Positions 9,825 through 19,899 of a DNA stretch of 64,000 bases are shown here, piece after piece. Below the pieces are notes generated by a model, which was given only the letters and a program-made list of their open reading frames with translations, was not told the origin of the DNA and searched no databases. Within the stretch, counting starts at the first letter, position 1. Every line of letters starts with the position of its first letter. The stretch is from the NCBI GenBank assembly GCA_902621205.1, contig CACNLH010000001.1, positions 62,001 through 126,000 on the forward strand, read 5' to 3'. Made by a program: the position numbers and the translations under genes. Source of the stretch: an uncultured Alphaproteobacteria bacterium. GTDB taxonomy: Bacteria; Pseudomonadota; Alphaproteobacteria; HIMB59.

Positions 9825-10787
9825 ATGGTAAAAATTTTTTTTTTATTAAATCTATTTCTTTTCACATCTTTCTCAAATGCCCAGCTAATAGAAACAAAAG
9901 ACCCTAAAGCTTTATGCTCTAACGGTGAACAAGCAACATTTACCTTTTTTGAGGGTAATACAAATAATTGGTTAATGTATATTCAAGGAGGGGGTGTGGC
10001 TGCAAACGAAGACCAATACAGATCAAGAAATAACGGATTAAAATCTCCTGCAGTTTCAAATGAAAGAGGTAAAACTTATATGGTCGAAGACTTTATTAAC
10101 AACAACTATAACGTCATTTACATTCCTTATTGTAGCAATGACATACATCAAGGCACGCACGTTAACAATATTGATGGAAAAAAAGTTTATTTTCATGGTA
10201 GATACATTATCGAGGACATCTTTAATCAGTATGATGAAAAGTTTAAAAAAGCAGATAAATTAATTTTTGCAGGTTATAGCGCTGGCTCCTTGGCTTTGGG
10301 TTTAAACGTCGATTTAATTAAAAAATATGAAAATCCATATATTATTGCTGATAGTTTTTGGTTAGACGCAGAGTCCTTGAATGTTCGCTTAGGATGGAAT
10401 GATGGACCATGGCCTAAAATTGTAAAGTTTTTATATAACGACAGGGTCGAGCATTGTAAAGACTCTCATTGGGCAAATTGTTTTTCTTCAAGACCATTAT
10501 TTGAAAGAAATAATTTGAATAATGTTTTCTTTATTTGGAATATAGGTGATCCTTACATGAAAGGTAATTTAGATAAAGTAAAACAATCTATTAATGAAGA
10601 CTCAATTTTTTATAATGCTGGTTTTTCAATTAATGCTGAAGAAAGAAAGTTAAAAGGAAATATTGAGTGGGGGCATGTTATGACAGCTACTGATTTATAT
10701 TATAAAGATTTTGAAGGCACCTCGTTACAAAAGTTAATTTGGAATTGGATAAACGGATCTGGAAAAACTATTTATATAAACAATTAG
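9825..10787 (+). CDS. Secreted pectinacetylesterase/NOTUM-family alpha/beta hydrolase
   Basis: Signal peptide; WLMYIQGGGVAAN, YNVIYIPYCSNDIHQGTH, FAGYSAGSLALGLN nucleophile elbow, late WGHVMT His. Confidence 0.8.
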   Translation: MVKIFFLLNLFLFTSFSNAQLIETKDPKALCSNGEQATFTFFEGNTNNWLMYIQGGGVAANEDQYRSRNNGLKSPAVSNERGKTYMVEDFINNNYNVIYIPYCSNDIHQGTHVNNIDGKKVYFHGRYIIEDIFNQYDEKFKKADKLIFAGYSAGSLALGLNVDLIKKYENPYIIADSFWLDAESLNVRLGWNDGPWPKIVKFLYNDRVEHCKDSHWANCFSSRPLFERNNLNNVFFIWNIGDPYMKGNLDKVKQSINEDSIFYNAGFSINAEERKLKGNIEWGHVMTATDLYYKDFEGTSLQKLIWNWINGSGKTIYINN

Positions 10788-11254
10788 TTTTTTTCGTGTA
10801 AAAAATCTAAAAGCCTATCTAAATATTTTTCATCCACATTATAAGCTTTTTTATAATGTTCAATACAATAGGGTTTTGTTGGAATATTTTGACCACCACA
10901 ATAGTGAAATCCTTCTTCAAGTGGATCGCCAATTGGCCATTGACAAGATTTAAAATTACCTGTGCCAACAATACTCTTTTTAAAACTAAATTTTTCTCTT
11001 CTTCGAGTAGGTGCTTTTCTTACGGTATTTTGGGAAGATGAATTACTGGTTTCCCTGTACATGGTGACAGAAGAAAACTGTTGATCTTGAGTTGATTTTT
11101 TTCTGGAGTTTTGACGTCTTTCAAGGCCCAGCCTAAAAGCCTTACCAATAACGGCATTTTTAGTGAATCCAAGCTGCACGCCAATCTGGCTTGTGGCAAC
11201 CCCTTCATTCCAAAGTTTTTTAAGATCTTCTACTTTCTGGTTATTCCAAGACAT
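10784..11254 (-). CDS. gcrA: GcrA cell cycle regulator
   Basis: MSWNNQKVEDLKKLWNEGVATSQIGVQLGFTKNAVIGKAFRLGLERR; C-terminal CQWPIGDP...YC. Confidence 0.95.
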   Translation of the reverse strand: MSWNNQKVEDLKKLWNEGVATSQIGVQLGFTKNAVIGKAFRLGLERRQNSRKKSTQDQQFSSVTMYRETSNSSSQNTVRKAPTRRREKFSFKKSIVGTGNFKSCQWPIGDPLEEGFHYCGGQNIPTKPYCIEHYKKAYNVDEKYLDRLLDFLHEKN

Positions 11255-11354
11255 TTTTATATACCTACTCTATTTAGTTCCTTATATGGGTAGTTTTATA
11301 CTATATATAGTAGTAGTAATCTAGCCTAAAATGATTAAAAAAATGTGAATAAAT

Positions 11355-12521
11355 ATGAAATCTCTTAAAAATTTAAACTTTGAAAAAATCAAAAATGTTG
11401 GGATTAGAGTCGATTTCAATGTCCCTATTGATAAAAATTTTAGGATTACGGACAAAACAAGATTAGATAGATCTAAGGAGACGATCGATTTTATTAAAAA
11501 TAAACAATGCAATATTTTTCTTATTTCACATTTTGGAAGACCAAAAGAAAATTTTGATGAGAAGTATTCTTTCTCAAAATTAATTGATCAGTTTGAGGAT
11601 ATATTGGAGTTTAAATTAAATTTAATTAGTTATGATAGTTTTTTAGATATTGGACTTAATGAAATAGATGTTGATAAGCCCACCATAAGCCTTTTAGAGA
11701 ACATAAGATTTTTTGAGGGAGAAATAAAAAATGATTTAAATTTTAGTAAGTCTATTACAGATAAATTAGATTTATATGTTAATGAGGCTTTTTCTGCTTC
11801 TCACCGATTTCACTCATCAGTTAATCAAATGGTTAAAAACATATTGTCAGCACCTGGATTTAATTTTGAGAGAGAAGTTTTAGCAATAGATAATATAAAA
11901 AAATCTTCAAAGAAAAAATTAGCGATCATTGGTGGATCAAAAGTTTCAACTAAAATAAAAACACTTCTATCTTTAACATCCTCTTGCTCAGATATTTTTA
12001 TTGGAGGGGCAATGGCTAATAATTTTTTTAAATATAATAGTATAAATGTAAGTAATTCTTTAATTGAAGAGGGTACAGAAAGTATGATTGAAATGATTTA
12101 CAATTCTGCAAAATCAACAAATTGTAAAATTCATCTTCCATCGGATGTTATGCTTGACTCAAATGAAAATAAATTAATAGATGAGCTTCCTACAAGCTCT
12201 GATTTTAAAATCCTAGATATATCAGTCTCTTCACACGCAGTTTTAGAAAAACTCATAGGTAATAGTGATATCGTTTTGTGGAATGGTCCAATGGGAATGA
12301 TCGAAGACAATAAATTTTCAAAGGGATCAGTAAATTTAGCACATCTCCTTGCAAAATCTCAAGCAGATGTTGTCATAGGCGGTGGAGACACAATTTTAGC
12401 AATCAACATGGCTGAGGAAAAATTTGAAAACTTTTATTTTGTTTCAACGGCTGGTGGTGCTTTTCTTGAGGCGCTCGAGAACAAAGATCTTCCTGGTATT
12501 CAAGCCCTTATGGCTGATTAA
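11355..12521 (+). CDS. pgk: Phosphoglycerate kinase
   Basis: GIRVDFNVPIDKN, LISHFGRPK, LLENIRFFEGE, IIGGSKVSTKIKTL, VVIGGGDTILA. Confidence 0.97.
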   Translation: MKSLKNLNFEKIKNVGIRVDFNVPIDKNFRITDKTRLDRSKETIDFIKNKQCNIFLISHFGRPKENFDEKYSFSKLIDQFEDILEFKLNLISYDSFLDIGLNEIDVDKPTISLLENIRFFEGEIKNDLNFSKSITDKLDLYVNEAFSASHRFHSSVNQMVKNILSAPGFNFEREVLAIDNIKKSSKKKLAIIGGSKVSTKIKTLLSLTSSCSDIFIGGAMANNFFKYNSINVSNSLIEEGTESMIEMIYNSAKSTNCKIHLPSDVMLDSNENKLIDELPTSSDFKILDISVSSHAVLEKLIGNSDIVLWNGPMGMIEDNKFSKGSVNLAHLLAKSQADVVIGGGDTILAINMAEEKFENFYFVSTAGGAFLEALENKDLPGIQALMAD

Positions 12522-13044
12522 TAAAATGTTTTTTTAGCAATGGAATTTGAATTATTGTAAACACAATAGTAATTCCCATTATTCCAAATACTTTAAAATT
12601 TACCCAAACATCAGTTGTTTGAGTCCGCCAAACTATTTCATTTAAAACAGCTAAAAGAATAAAAAAGCTTGACCACATTTTATTCATTAATCCCCAACCC
12701 TCATCAGTCAATTTTAATGATGAGTTTAATAATAACTTTAAAACAGGTTTATTAATTAACGTGCTTCCAATCAAAACTGCAGCAAAAAGAGCATTTATAA
12801 TTGTTGGCTTCATTTTAAAAAATATCTCATTTTTTAGAAAAATACTTAAACCACCAAAAACAACTAAGATAATTGTACTTACTAACATCATTGTTGAAAT
12901 CTTTCTTTCTTTGAAATAGATGGCTATAAGGGAAATAAATGTTGCAACTATTACAGCGGCAATACTTAAATAGAGATCTTTATCTGATTTATAATAGACT
13001 GCGAAAAAAACAATTAAGGGAAAAAATTCAAAGAGTTGTTTCAT
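12508..13044 (-). CDS. yciB: Septation protein A / YciB family inner membrane protein
   Basis: MKQLFEFFPLIVFFAVYYKS; WRTQTTDVWVNFKVFGIMGITIVFTI. Confidence 0.9.
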   Translation of the reverse strand: MKQLFEFFPLIVFFAVYYKSDKDLYLSIAAVIVATFISLIAIYFKERKISTMMLVSTIILVVFGGLSIFLKNEIFFKMKPTIINALFAAVLIGSTLINKPVLKLLLNSSLKLTDEGWGLMNKMWSSFFILLAVLNEIVWRTQTTDVWVNFKVFGIMGITIVFTIIQIPLLKKHFINQP

Positions 13045-13045
13045 T

Positions 13046-13864
13046 TTATAATAGTCTATCTAAATATCCTTCAAATTGAAACTCTCTTAAGTCATTCATG
13101 CCCTCGCCATATCCCTCAAATACTACAGGAATATTAAAATCATTTATTATTGTTAGAAGAGCTCCATACTTGGCATTAGAGTCTACCTTATTTAAAATAA
13201 TACCATCTAAAGTGATATATTCCTGAAAACCCTCTATTATATGTTTTGATGCAAGGCCAGTATTAGCGTCTAATGTCAAAAATGCCCTTATTAAATTAAA
13301 TTGATCAGATTTTTTTGAAACTATATCTGAGATTTTTTTTAGCTCAGCCATTAAGTTTTTGTTGTTATGTTGTCTCCCAGATGTATCAACAATAATAACA
13401 TCACTCCCTTTCAAATTATCAATACCTTGAAAAATAACAGCAGATGGATCTTCCATATTATTACCCTTATGAATGGGCACTTCAAATAGATTTGTGAAAT
13501 GTTCAAGTTGATCGATTGCGGCAGCCCTAAATGTATCTGCTGCAATTACAGCAGGCTTTAAGCCATTTTTTTGAATTAAATTTATAAATTTACCTATGAA
13601 TGTTGTTTTTCCCGAGCCATTATTTCCTGCAATAATATATAAGCTTTTATTTTGAGGAGAAAAACCACCAAATTTTTTTTCTTTGAACTTTGTAAGCAGT
13701 TCATCTTTAATAACTATTTTAATATCCTCTTCTTGTGATTTATTTTCTTTTATTTTTGAAATAATTAAATCAGCAAATTTTGGTTCTACACCATTATCAA
13801 ATAAAAGATCCTCTATCTCATCTATATTTAAATTCTTTTGAAAGATTTTTCTTAAAAAAAACAT
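13046..13864 (-). CDS. ftsY: Signal recognition particle receptor FtsY
   Basis: IIAGNNGSGKTTFIGKF, AADTFRAAAIDQLE, IIVDTSGRQHNNKNLMAELKK, GIILNKVDSNAKYG. Confidence 0.95.
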   Translation of the reverse strand: MFFLRKIFQKNLNIDEIEDLLFDNGVEPKFADLIISKIKENKSQEEDIKIVIKDELLTKFKEKKFGGFSPQNKSLYIIAGNNGSGKTTFIGKFINLIQKNGLKPAVIAADTFRAAAIDQLEHFTNLFEVPIHKGNNMEDPSAVIFQGIDNLKGSDVIIVDTSGRQHNNKNLMAELKKISDIVSKKSDQFNLIRAFLTLDANTGLASKHIIEGFQEYITLDGIILNKVDSNAKYGALLTIINDFNIPVVFEGYGEGMNDLREFQFEGYLDRLL

Positions 13865-15069
13865 TAAACCCTGATAATTTCTCCAACGGGTACACCTACT
13901 AAGGGCACTTTATGTTTGATATAATTTTGATCATATCCAATAGCTAATCCCGAATTTAACTCTTCAATAAGGATCTCCCTTGGTAATGAAAATTTGGATT
14001 TTACTTTTTTTAAAATTAACTCACCAAGATCTCTCAAAATTTTTGCTCTCTTTTTAATAATTGATTTAGAAACCTGAGGCATCCTTGAAGCAGGAGTATT
14101 GTTTTTTGGAGAAAAAGGAAATATGTGGAGGTGAGAAATCTCATTTTCACTTAATAGTTTGTATGTATTTTCAAACATCGTATCTGTTTCTGTAGGAAAT
14201 CCTGTAATAATATCAGCACCAAATGAAATATCTTTTCTAATTTTTTTACAACGATCAACAAATTGAAATACATCTCTGGAATTATGTCTTCTTTTCATTC
14301 TTTTCAGTATCATGTCATCACCAGACTGTATACTAAGGTGAAGATGCGGCATTACTCTTTGATCTTTTAGTACCTCATTAAAATTTTCATCAACTTCAAC
14401 ACAGTCTATTGAGGAGAGTCGAAGACGTTGTAATTTAGTTTTATCTAAAATATCTAAAATTAAATTGCTCATGTTATATTTGAGATCAAAATCGCTCCCA
14501 TAATCTGATATATCAACACCTGTTAAAACAATTTCTTTGACACCATTTTCTACAACTCTTTCCACCTCATCAATTAAGTAAAAAGGATCAAAACTCCTAT
14601 TATTACCTCTACCAAAAGGAATAATACAAAATGTGCACCTATGATTGCATCCTTGTTGAATTACAAGGCTTTCTCTGATGTTAAGGTTTTTATTATCTAA
14701 AGATGGGCGGATATCTTGAGGAGAGTCAAATATGTCTTCTTTAAAATCTACTCCGAGTTCTTCATCAAGTAAAGATGTCCAAGTTTCTGATTTCAGTTTA
14801 CTTATATTATCAATAACTTTATCGACCTCAGTCATTGAAGAATACTTATCTGGTGATATTTGTGCAGCGCAACCTGTCATTACAATTTTTTTATCGGGAT
14901 ATTCTTTTTTAATTCTTCTAATAGTTTGTCTTACCTGCCTCTCAGTCTCATTTGTGACGGCACAAGAGTTTATAACAACCATATTTTCATTATTATTTGC
15001 TAATAATTCTTCAATTTTTTTTCCTTCAAAGTTATTTAGTCGACATCCAAAATTAACAACTTTAGTCAT
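13864..15069 (-). CDS. mtaB: tRNA threonylcarbamoyladenosine methylthiotransferase MtaB-like
   Basis: VVNFGCRLNNFEG, VINSCAVTNETERQVRQ, radical-SAM QQGCNHRCTFCIIPFGRG, GADIITGFPTETD. Confidence 0.92.
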   Translation of the reverse strand: MTKVVNFGCRLNNFEGKKIEELLANNNENMVVINSCAVTNETERQVRQTIRRIKKEYPDKKIVMTGCAAQISPDKYSSMTEVDKVIDNISKLKSETWTSLLDEELGVDFKEDIFDSPQDIRPSLDNKNLNIRESLVIQQGCNHRCTFCIIPFGRGNNRSFDPFYLIDEVERVVENGVKEIVLTGVDISDYGSDFDLKYNMSNLILDILDKTKLQRLRLSSIDCVEVDENFNEVLKDQRVMPHLHLSIQSGDDMILKRMKRRHNSRDVFQFVDRCKKIRKDISFGADIITGFPTETDTMFENTYKLLSENEISHLHIFPFSPKNNTPASRMPQVSKSIIKKRAKILRDLGELILKKVKSKFSLPREILIEELNSGLAIGYDQNYIKHKVPLVGVPVGEIIRV

Positions 15070-15912
15070 TTAAATATTAATTGATGATTGATAAACTAAC
15101 TCTGCAGGGCCTTGAAGGAATACCATCTTGTCTTTGATTTCTGTTTTTAATACTGATCGTTCAGTAATCACTTCAATTTTAGACGATACAAAGTTATTAT
15201 GATTTAAAACAAAAGCAGTAGCACAAGTTCCTGAACCACATGCTAGTGTATGTCCACCACCTCTCTCCCAAAATAATACTTTCACTTTAGATTTTTTTAA
15301 TACCTCTACAAAAGTAATATTAGCTTGATCAGGAAATAATTTATTTTTTACAAGTGAAGGCCCTAACATATTTAATTTAATCAGCTTTAAATTCTTTACT
15401 AATACTACACAATGAGGGTTTCCAATATTTGCCCCCATAATTTTTATTAACCCAGGTATCTTTATTCCTTTAATTCGAATACTTTGAGAGTCCATTTTTT
15501 TTGATAAAGGAATTTTTTTCCAATCTAAAGATACTTCCCCAACATTGATTTTGTATTCCTTTTGAGTTTTCTTACCAAAATGTAAAAATTTATGGGTTTT
15601 CATGACTGCCTTTTTAACTTTTTTTACTTCAACTAAAAATTTATAGGCACATCGCAATCCATTTCCACAATTTTTCCCAAGTGAGCCATCTGAGTTATAA
15701 AATGTAACTTGATAATATGAACCAATTTTTTTTAATAGAATTAATTGATCGCAGCCTACCCCATAACGCCTATCGCAAAGTCGTTTAATTACCTTTTTTG
15801 ACTTTCTAATGAAATCAACGTTTTTATCCACAATAATAAAGTCATTTCCCGCTCCTTGAGCCTTTATAAAAGGTATTTTCATAGACCAGCTATAGTGATA
15901 TAAAATCCTCAC
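15070..15912 (-). CDS. dapF: Diaminopimelate epimerase
   Basis: IKAQGAGNDFIIVD, NSDGSLGKNCGNGLRC, ERGGGHTLACGSGTCA. Confidence 0.96.
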   Translation of the reverse strand: MRILYHYSWSMKIPFIKAQGAGNDFIIVDKNVDFIRKSKKVIKRLCDRRYGVGCDQLILLKKIGSYYQVTFYNSDGSLGKNCGNGLRCAYKFLVEVKKVKKAVMKTHKFLHFGKKTQKEYKINVGEVSLDWKKIPLSKKMDSQSIRIKGIKIPGLIKIMGANIGNPHCVVLVKNLKLIKLNMLGPSLVKNKLFPDQANITFVEVLKKSKVKVLFWERGGGHTLACGSGTCATAFVLNHNNFVSSKIEVITERSVLKTEIKDKMVFLQGPAELVYQSSINI

Positions 15913-15973
15913 TAAATAAAGGAAAAATTAGTCGGCCGATGAGTATCATTCGCCGATTTTTTTTATTTTTTAA

Positions 15974-17326
15974 ATGTTAGAAAATATAACAAATAAGATA
16001 ACTGGAATTTTTCAAGGTCTCTCAAATAAAGGTGCTATAACTGAAAAAGATTTAGAGACAACCCTGCGAGAGGTTAGAGTTGCTCTGTTAGAGGCAGATG
16101 TCTCTCTTAAAGTATCTAAAGATCTTATTAAAAAAATCCAAGAAAAAGCACTTGGCCAAAAAGTAATTGAAAACGTTCAGCCAGGACAACAAATAATTAA
16201 AATAGTAAGTGATGAACTAACAGAAATACTTGGTGTTCAAAGTAGCGAGTTAAACTTTAAAAATAAACCCTCAACTTTTTTAATGTGTGGTCTGCAGGGC
16301 GCAGGTAAAACAACATCAATTGCAAAACTTGCTCATTACTGTCAAAATTCTCTTAATAAATCTGTAGCACTTGTGTCAACAGATTTAAGAAGACCAGCCG
16401 CTATAGACCAACTTCGTATTTTATCCCAAAAAAATAATATTCAGTTTATTGAGCCAATAAATGAAAATATAAAAGACATTGTCAATAATGCTCTTGAACA
16501 AAGTAAAAAACTTTTATCGGATGTTTTAATTATAGATACCTCAGGTCGAATTAGTACAGATGAGGAATTACTTTTAGAACTTAAAATAATTCATGATCTG
16601 GCAAAACCACAAGAGAATTTACTCGTTTTAGACTCAATGATGGGTCAACAAGCCCTGAGCGTTGTAGAGTCTTTTAACTCCACAGCACCACTTACTGGAT
16701 TTATATTAACAAGATTAGATGCAGACCCAAGAGGAGGAGTTGCACTTTCAGCAAAATATCAAACAGGTTTGCCAATTCGTTTCTTTGGATCAGGAGAAAA
16801 TATTGAAGATTTTGAAGTTTTTCACCCAGAGAGAATAGCTTCTAGAATTCTTGGTATGGGAGATGTTGTTTCATTAGTTGAAAAAGCGCAAAAAGATTTT
16901 GATCAAAAAGAAATGGAAAATCTCCAATCTCAGATGATGAGTGGGAAATTCAATATGAATGATCTTTTAAAACAGTTTACTCAAATGAAAAAAATGGGAG
17001 GAATGTCTGGACTAATGTCACACATGCCAGGTGTCAGCAAAATTAAAAATATGATGGAGAGTGGAGATTTTGACGAAAAAGTTATTGATCATCAAATTGC
17101 AATTATTTGCTCAATGACAAAAGAAGAAAGAGTTGATCCTGATTTACTAAAAGCTTCAAGAAAAAGAAGAATAGCAACAGGGTCTGGTAGACAGGTACAC
17201 GAGGTCAACAGGCTTTTAAAACAATTTGAGCAAACTAAAAAACTTATGAAACAAGCTCAAAAACCAGGTTTTGCTAATAAAATAAAAAGTTTATTAGGCG
17301 GAAACCAAATGCCAACGATTGAATAA
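15974..17326 (+). CDS. ffh: Signal recognition particle protein Ffh
   Basis: LQGAGKTTSIAKLA, STDLRRPAAIDQL, IIDTSGRISTDEEL, C-terminal Met-rich M domain. Confidence 0.98.
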   Translation: MLENITNKITGIFQGLSNKGAITEKDLETTLREVRVALLEADVSLKVSKDLIKKIQEKALGQKVIENVQPGQQIIKIVSDELTEILGVQSSELNFKNKPSTFLMCGLQGAGKTTSIAKLAHYCQNSLNKSVALVSTDLRRPAAIDQLRILSQKNNIQFIEPINENIKDIVNNALEQSKKLLSDVLIIDTSGRISTDEELLLELKIIHDLAKPQENLLVLDSMMGQQALSVVESFNSTAPLTGFILTRLDADPRGGVALSAKYQTGLPIRFFGSGENIEDFEVFHPERIASRILGMGDVVSLVEKAQKDFDQKEMENLQSQMMSGKFNMNDLLKQFTQMKKMGGMSGLMSHMPGVSKIKNMMESGDFDEKVIDHQIAIICSMTKEERVDPDLLKASRKRRIATGSGRQVHEVNRLLKQFEQTKKLMKQAQKPGFANKIKSLLGGNQMPTIE

Positions 17327-17344
17327 ATACAGAAGGGAGAAATC

Positions 17345-17938
17345 ATGGCGACAAAAATAAGACTAGCAAGAGGAGGTTCAAAAAAAAGACCTTTCTATAG
17401 AATTGTGGTTGCAGATGAGAGAGCACCAAGAGACGGTAACTTCATTGAAAAAATAGGCAACTTCAATCCAATGGTACCCAAGGATCACAAGGAAAGAATA
17501 ATGCTTAGCAAAGAAAGAGCCGAACATTGGCTTAAGGTTGGGGCCCTGCCAACAGAAAGAGTTCAAAAAATTCTCTCTGAATTAGGAATGATGGATGCTC
17601 CAAAAATAACTGAGAAAACAAAAAAGCATTTACCAAAGGCAAAGGCTCAAGAAAGAGTTAAAGCAAAAGAAGAAGCAGCATCAAAAGCTGTAGAAGATGC
17701 AAAAGCTAATGAAGAAGCAGCTAAAGCAGAGGACGAAAAACCTACTGAGAAGGTAACTACCACAGAAGAGCAAACGCCTGTTGAAGAAGTAGCAGTTGAA
17801 AAACCAGCTGAAGAGGTGAAGACAGAAGAGACTTCTGAGCCGGAGGAAAAGAAAGAAGAAGCTCCTGCAAAAGAAGAGCCCAAAGAGGAAGAGGGTTCAA
17901 CTGAGGTTTCAGAGGATAAACCCGAAACTAAAGAGTAA
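17345..17938 (+). CDS. rpsP: 30S ribosomal protein S16 with ~110 aa Glu/Ala/Lys-rich C-terminal extension
   Basis: [42 protein letters not shown] then low-complexity acidic tail. Confidence 0.97.
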   Translation: MATKIRLARGGSKKRPFYRIVVADERAPRDGNFIEKIGNFNPMVPKDHKERIMLSKERAEHWLKVGALPTERVQKILSELGMMDAPKITEKTKKHLPKAKAQERVKAKEEAASKAVEDAKANEEAAKAEDEKPTEKVTTTEEQTPVEEVAVEKPAEEVKTEETSEPEEKKEEAPAKEEPKEEEGSTEVSEDKPETKE

Positions 17939-17944
17939 TTACTT

Positions 17945-18442
17945 GTGACTCCCTTTGAGAAGCATTTCATACAAGTTGGTGTAATTGGCAGACCTAAAGG
18001 AACTAAGGGTCTGCTAAGGTTTCACAGTTATTTAAATGATGATCGTGATGTAAATCAATTTAAAAAATTTTATTTAGATAATGAAAAAACTATTAACTTA
18101 AAACTAGTATCTTTTGATAAAAAAAGCCCACTTATAACAATCGACGAAATAAATAATAGAACAGACATTGAAAAGTTTGTTAATAAAAAAATTTTTTTAA
18201 AAAAAGAACAACTATCACCAGTAAAAGGAAATGAATATTATTTCCACGATCTAGAGGGACTTGAGGTATTTGATAATAAAGACCAGAGAGTTGGAGAAGT
18301 TGCTTCAGTTGTAAATTTTGGTGCAGGGGATTTATTGGAAATATATTTTATTAAAAGTAAAAAAAAGGAATTTTTCAGATTTACTGAGCAAAACTTTCCA
18401 TTTGTAAATATTAAAGAAAAAAAAATTATAATTAAAAATTAA
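17945..18442 (+). CDS. rimM: Ribosome maturation factor RimM
   Basis: VGVIGRPKGTKGLLRFHSYL; ...YYFHDLEGLEVFD; GAGDLLEI; between rpsP and trmD. Confidence 0.93.
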   Translation: MTPFEKHFIQVGVIGRPKGTKGLLRFHSYLNDDRDVNQFKKFYLDNEKTINLKLVSFDKKSPLITIDEINNRTDIEKFVNKKIFLKKEQLSPVKGNEYYFHDLEGLEVFDNKDQRVGEVASVVNFGAGDLLEIYFIKSKKKEFFRFTEQNFPFVNIKEKKIIIKN

Positions 18443-19167
18443 TGTTAAAATTTAATATTCTTACTTTATTTCCGGAAGTTTTTCCTGGAATTTTACAACA
18501 TGGCTTGTTAGGCAAAGCTCTGTCAAAAAATCATTTCGAAATCAATACGATCAATATAAGAGATTACAGTGATTTATCTGCGAACTCCGTTGATGATAAA
18601 CCATTTAGTGGTGGCGCAGGTATGGTATTAAGACCTGATATAATTTCAAAATCTATAGAAGCAAACTTTAATAAAAATGAATTAGATAGCTGTATTAAAA
18701 TATGTTTTTCTGCCAAAGGTAAAAAACTCACTCAAAAAAAATTAACTAACTATAATTTCAATCAAGATTTTATCTTACTAAATGGTAGATATGAGGGCAT
18801 TGACCAAAGAGTAATTGATTATTATAAATTCCAAGAGATTTCTGTGAGCGATGTCATCTTAAACGGAGGAGAGATAGCATCATTATTATTTATTGAGGCG
18901 TTAATGAGACTTCAACCTGGTGTTCTTGGAAATAATGATACTCACATTATTGAGTCATTTCAAAATGGACTAGTTGAACATGATCAATTTACTAGACCAA
19001 ACCCATGGATAACCCCTGATCAGTCAGAAATAGAAGTACCATCTATACTCGTGAGTGGCAAACATGCTGATATAGATCTTTGGAAAAACCAAAATTCGTT
19101 GGAAAATACTGAAAAAAATAGACCAGATTTATTTAAAAACTATTTAAAAAAAAACAAAAATGAGTAG
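18442..19167 (+). CDS. trmD: tRNA (guanine-N1)-methyltransferase TrmD
   Basis: FNILTLFPEVFPG, LLNGRYEGIDQRV, VLNGGEIASL. Confidence 0.97.
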   Translation: MLKFNILTLFPEVFPGILQHGLLGKALSKNHFEINTINIRDYSDLSANSVDDKPFSGGAGMVLRPDIISKSIEANFNKNELDSCIKICFSAKGKKLTQKKLTNYNFNQDFILLNGRYEGIDQRVIDYYKFQEISVSDVILNGGEIASLLFIEALMRLQPGVLGNNDTHIIESFQNGLVEHDQFTRPNPWITPDQSEIEVPSILVSGKHADIDLWKNQNSLENTEKNRPDLFKNYLKKNKNE

Positions 19168-19217
19168 AATATGCCGCTCCGATACCACCCATATATTAAT
19201 ATTGGATGGAGCACACA

Positions 19218-19889
19218 ATGAATGAAATTATTAAAAATTACGAACAATCACAAATTCAGCAGATTTTAAAAAGTTCAAAGGTTTCAGACTTCGCGCCAGG
19301 TGACACTGTCAAAGTTAACGTTAAGATCAAAGAAGGAAATAAAGAGAGAGTGCAAGCATTTCAAGGTGTTTGTATTGGTAAAAAAAATAATGGTCTTAAT
19401 TCTTCATTTACTGTTAGAAAGATTTCCAGTGGTGAAGGTGTTGAAAGGGTTTTTCCATTATACAGTAATGTTATCGACTCAATCGAACGTGTAAAAGTTG
19501 GTGATGTAAGAAGAGCTAAATTATATTATCTAAGAGGTTTGTCTGGTAAAAAAGCAAGAATTGCCGAAAGAACTGACGGTCGATCATATGACGATAACCA
19601 ATTTGTATCCACAATCGAAGATGTTGAAGAGATTTCAGAAGTTAGTACTGAAGAAAATAAATCAGATGCACCTGTAACTGACGATTCACCAAAGGAAGAA
19701 GCCAAAGAGACCAAAACAGAGGAAACTTCATCTCAAGAAGCCCCTAAGTCTGAAGTCAACTCTAAAGAAGAAATTAAAGAAACTAAATCAGAGGAATCAT
19801 CGCCACAAGAAGAACCCAAAGTTGAAGATGAGCCAAAAGAGGAAAAGCCTGTAGAGAAAAAAATAGAAGAGGCAGAAACTAAAAGCTAA
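19218..19889 (+). CDS. rplS: 50S ribosomal protein L19 with ~100 aa acidic C-terminal extension
   Basis: [35 protein letters not shown]...[16 protein letters not shown]; start moved from 19206 to ATG 19218, which has GGAG 10 nt upstream. Confidence 0.95.
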   Translation: MNEIIKNYEQSQIQQILKSSKVSDFAPGDTVKVNVKIKEGNKERVQAFQGVCIGKKNNGLNSSFTVRKISSGEGVERVFPLYSNVIDSIERVKVGDVRRAKLYYLRGLSGKKARIAERTDGRSYDDNQFVSTIEDVEEISEVSTEENKSDAPVTDDSPKEEAKETKTEETSSQEAPKSEVNSKEEIKETKSEESSPQEEPKVEDEPKEEKPVEKKIEEAETKS

Positions 19890-19899
19890 AAGTATTATC

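Noticed and set aside
17647-17970. 107-aa Ser-rich antisense ORF
   Set aside because: Shadow of the Glu-rich S16 tail (GAA/GAG antisense gives Ser/Phe codons)
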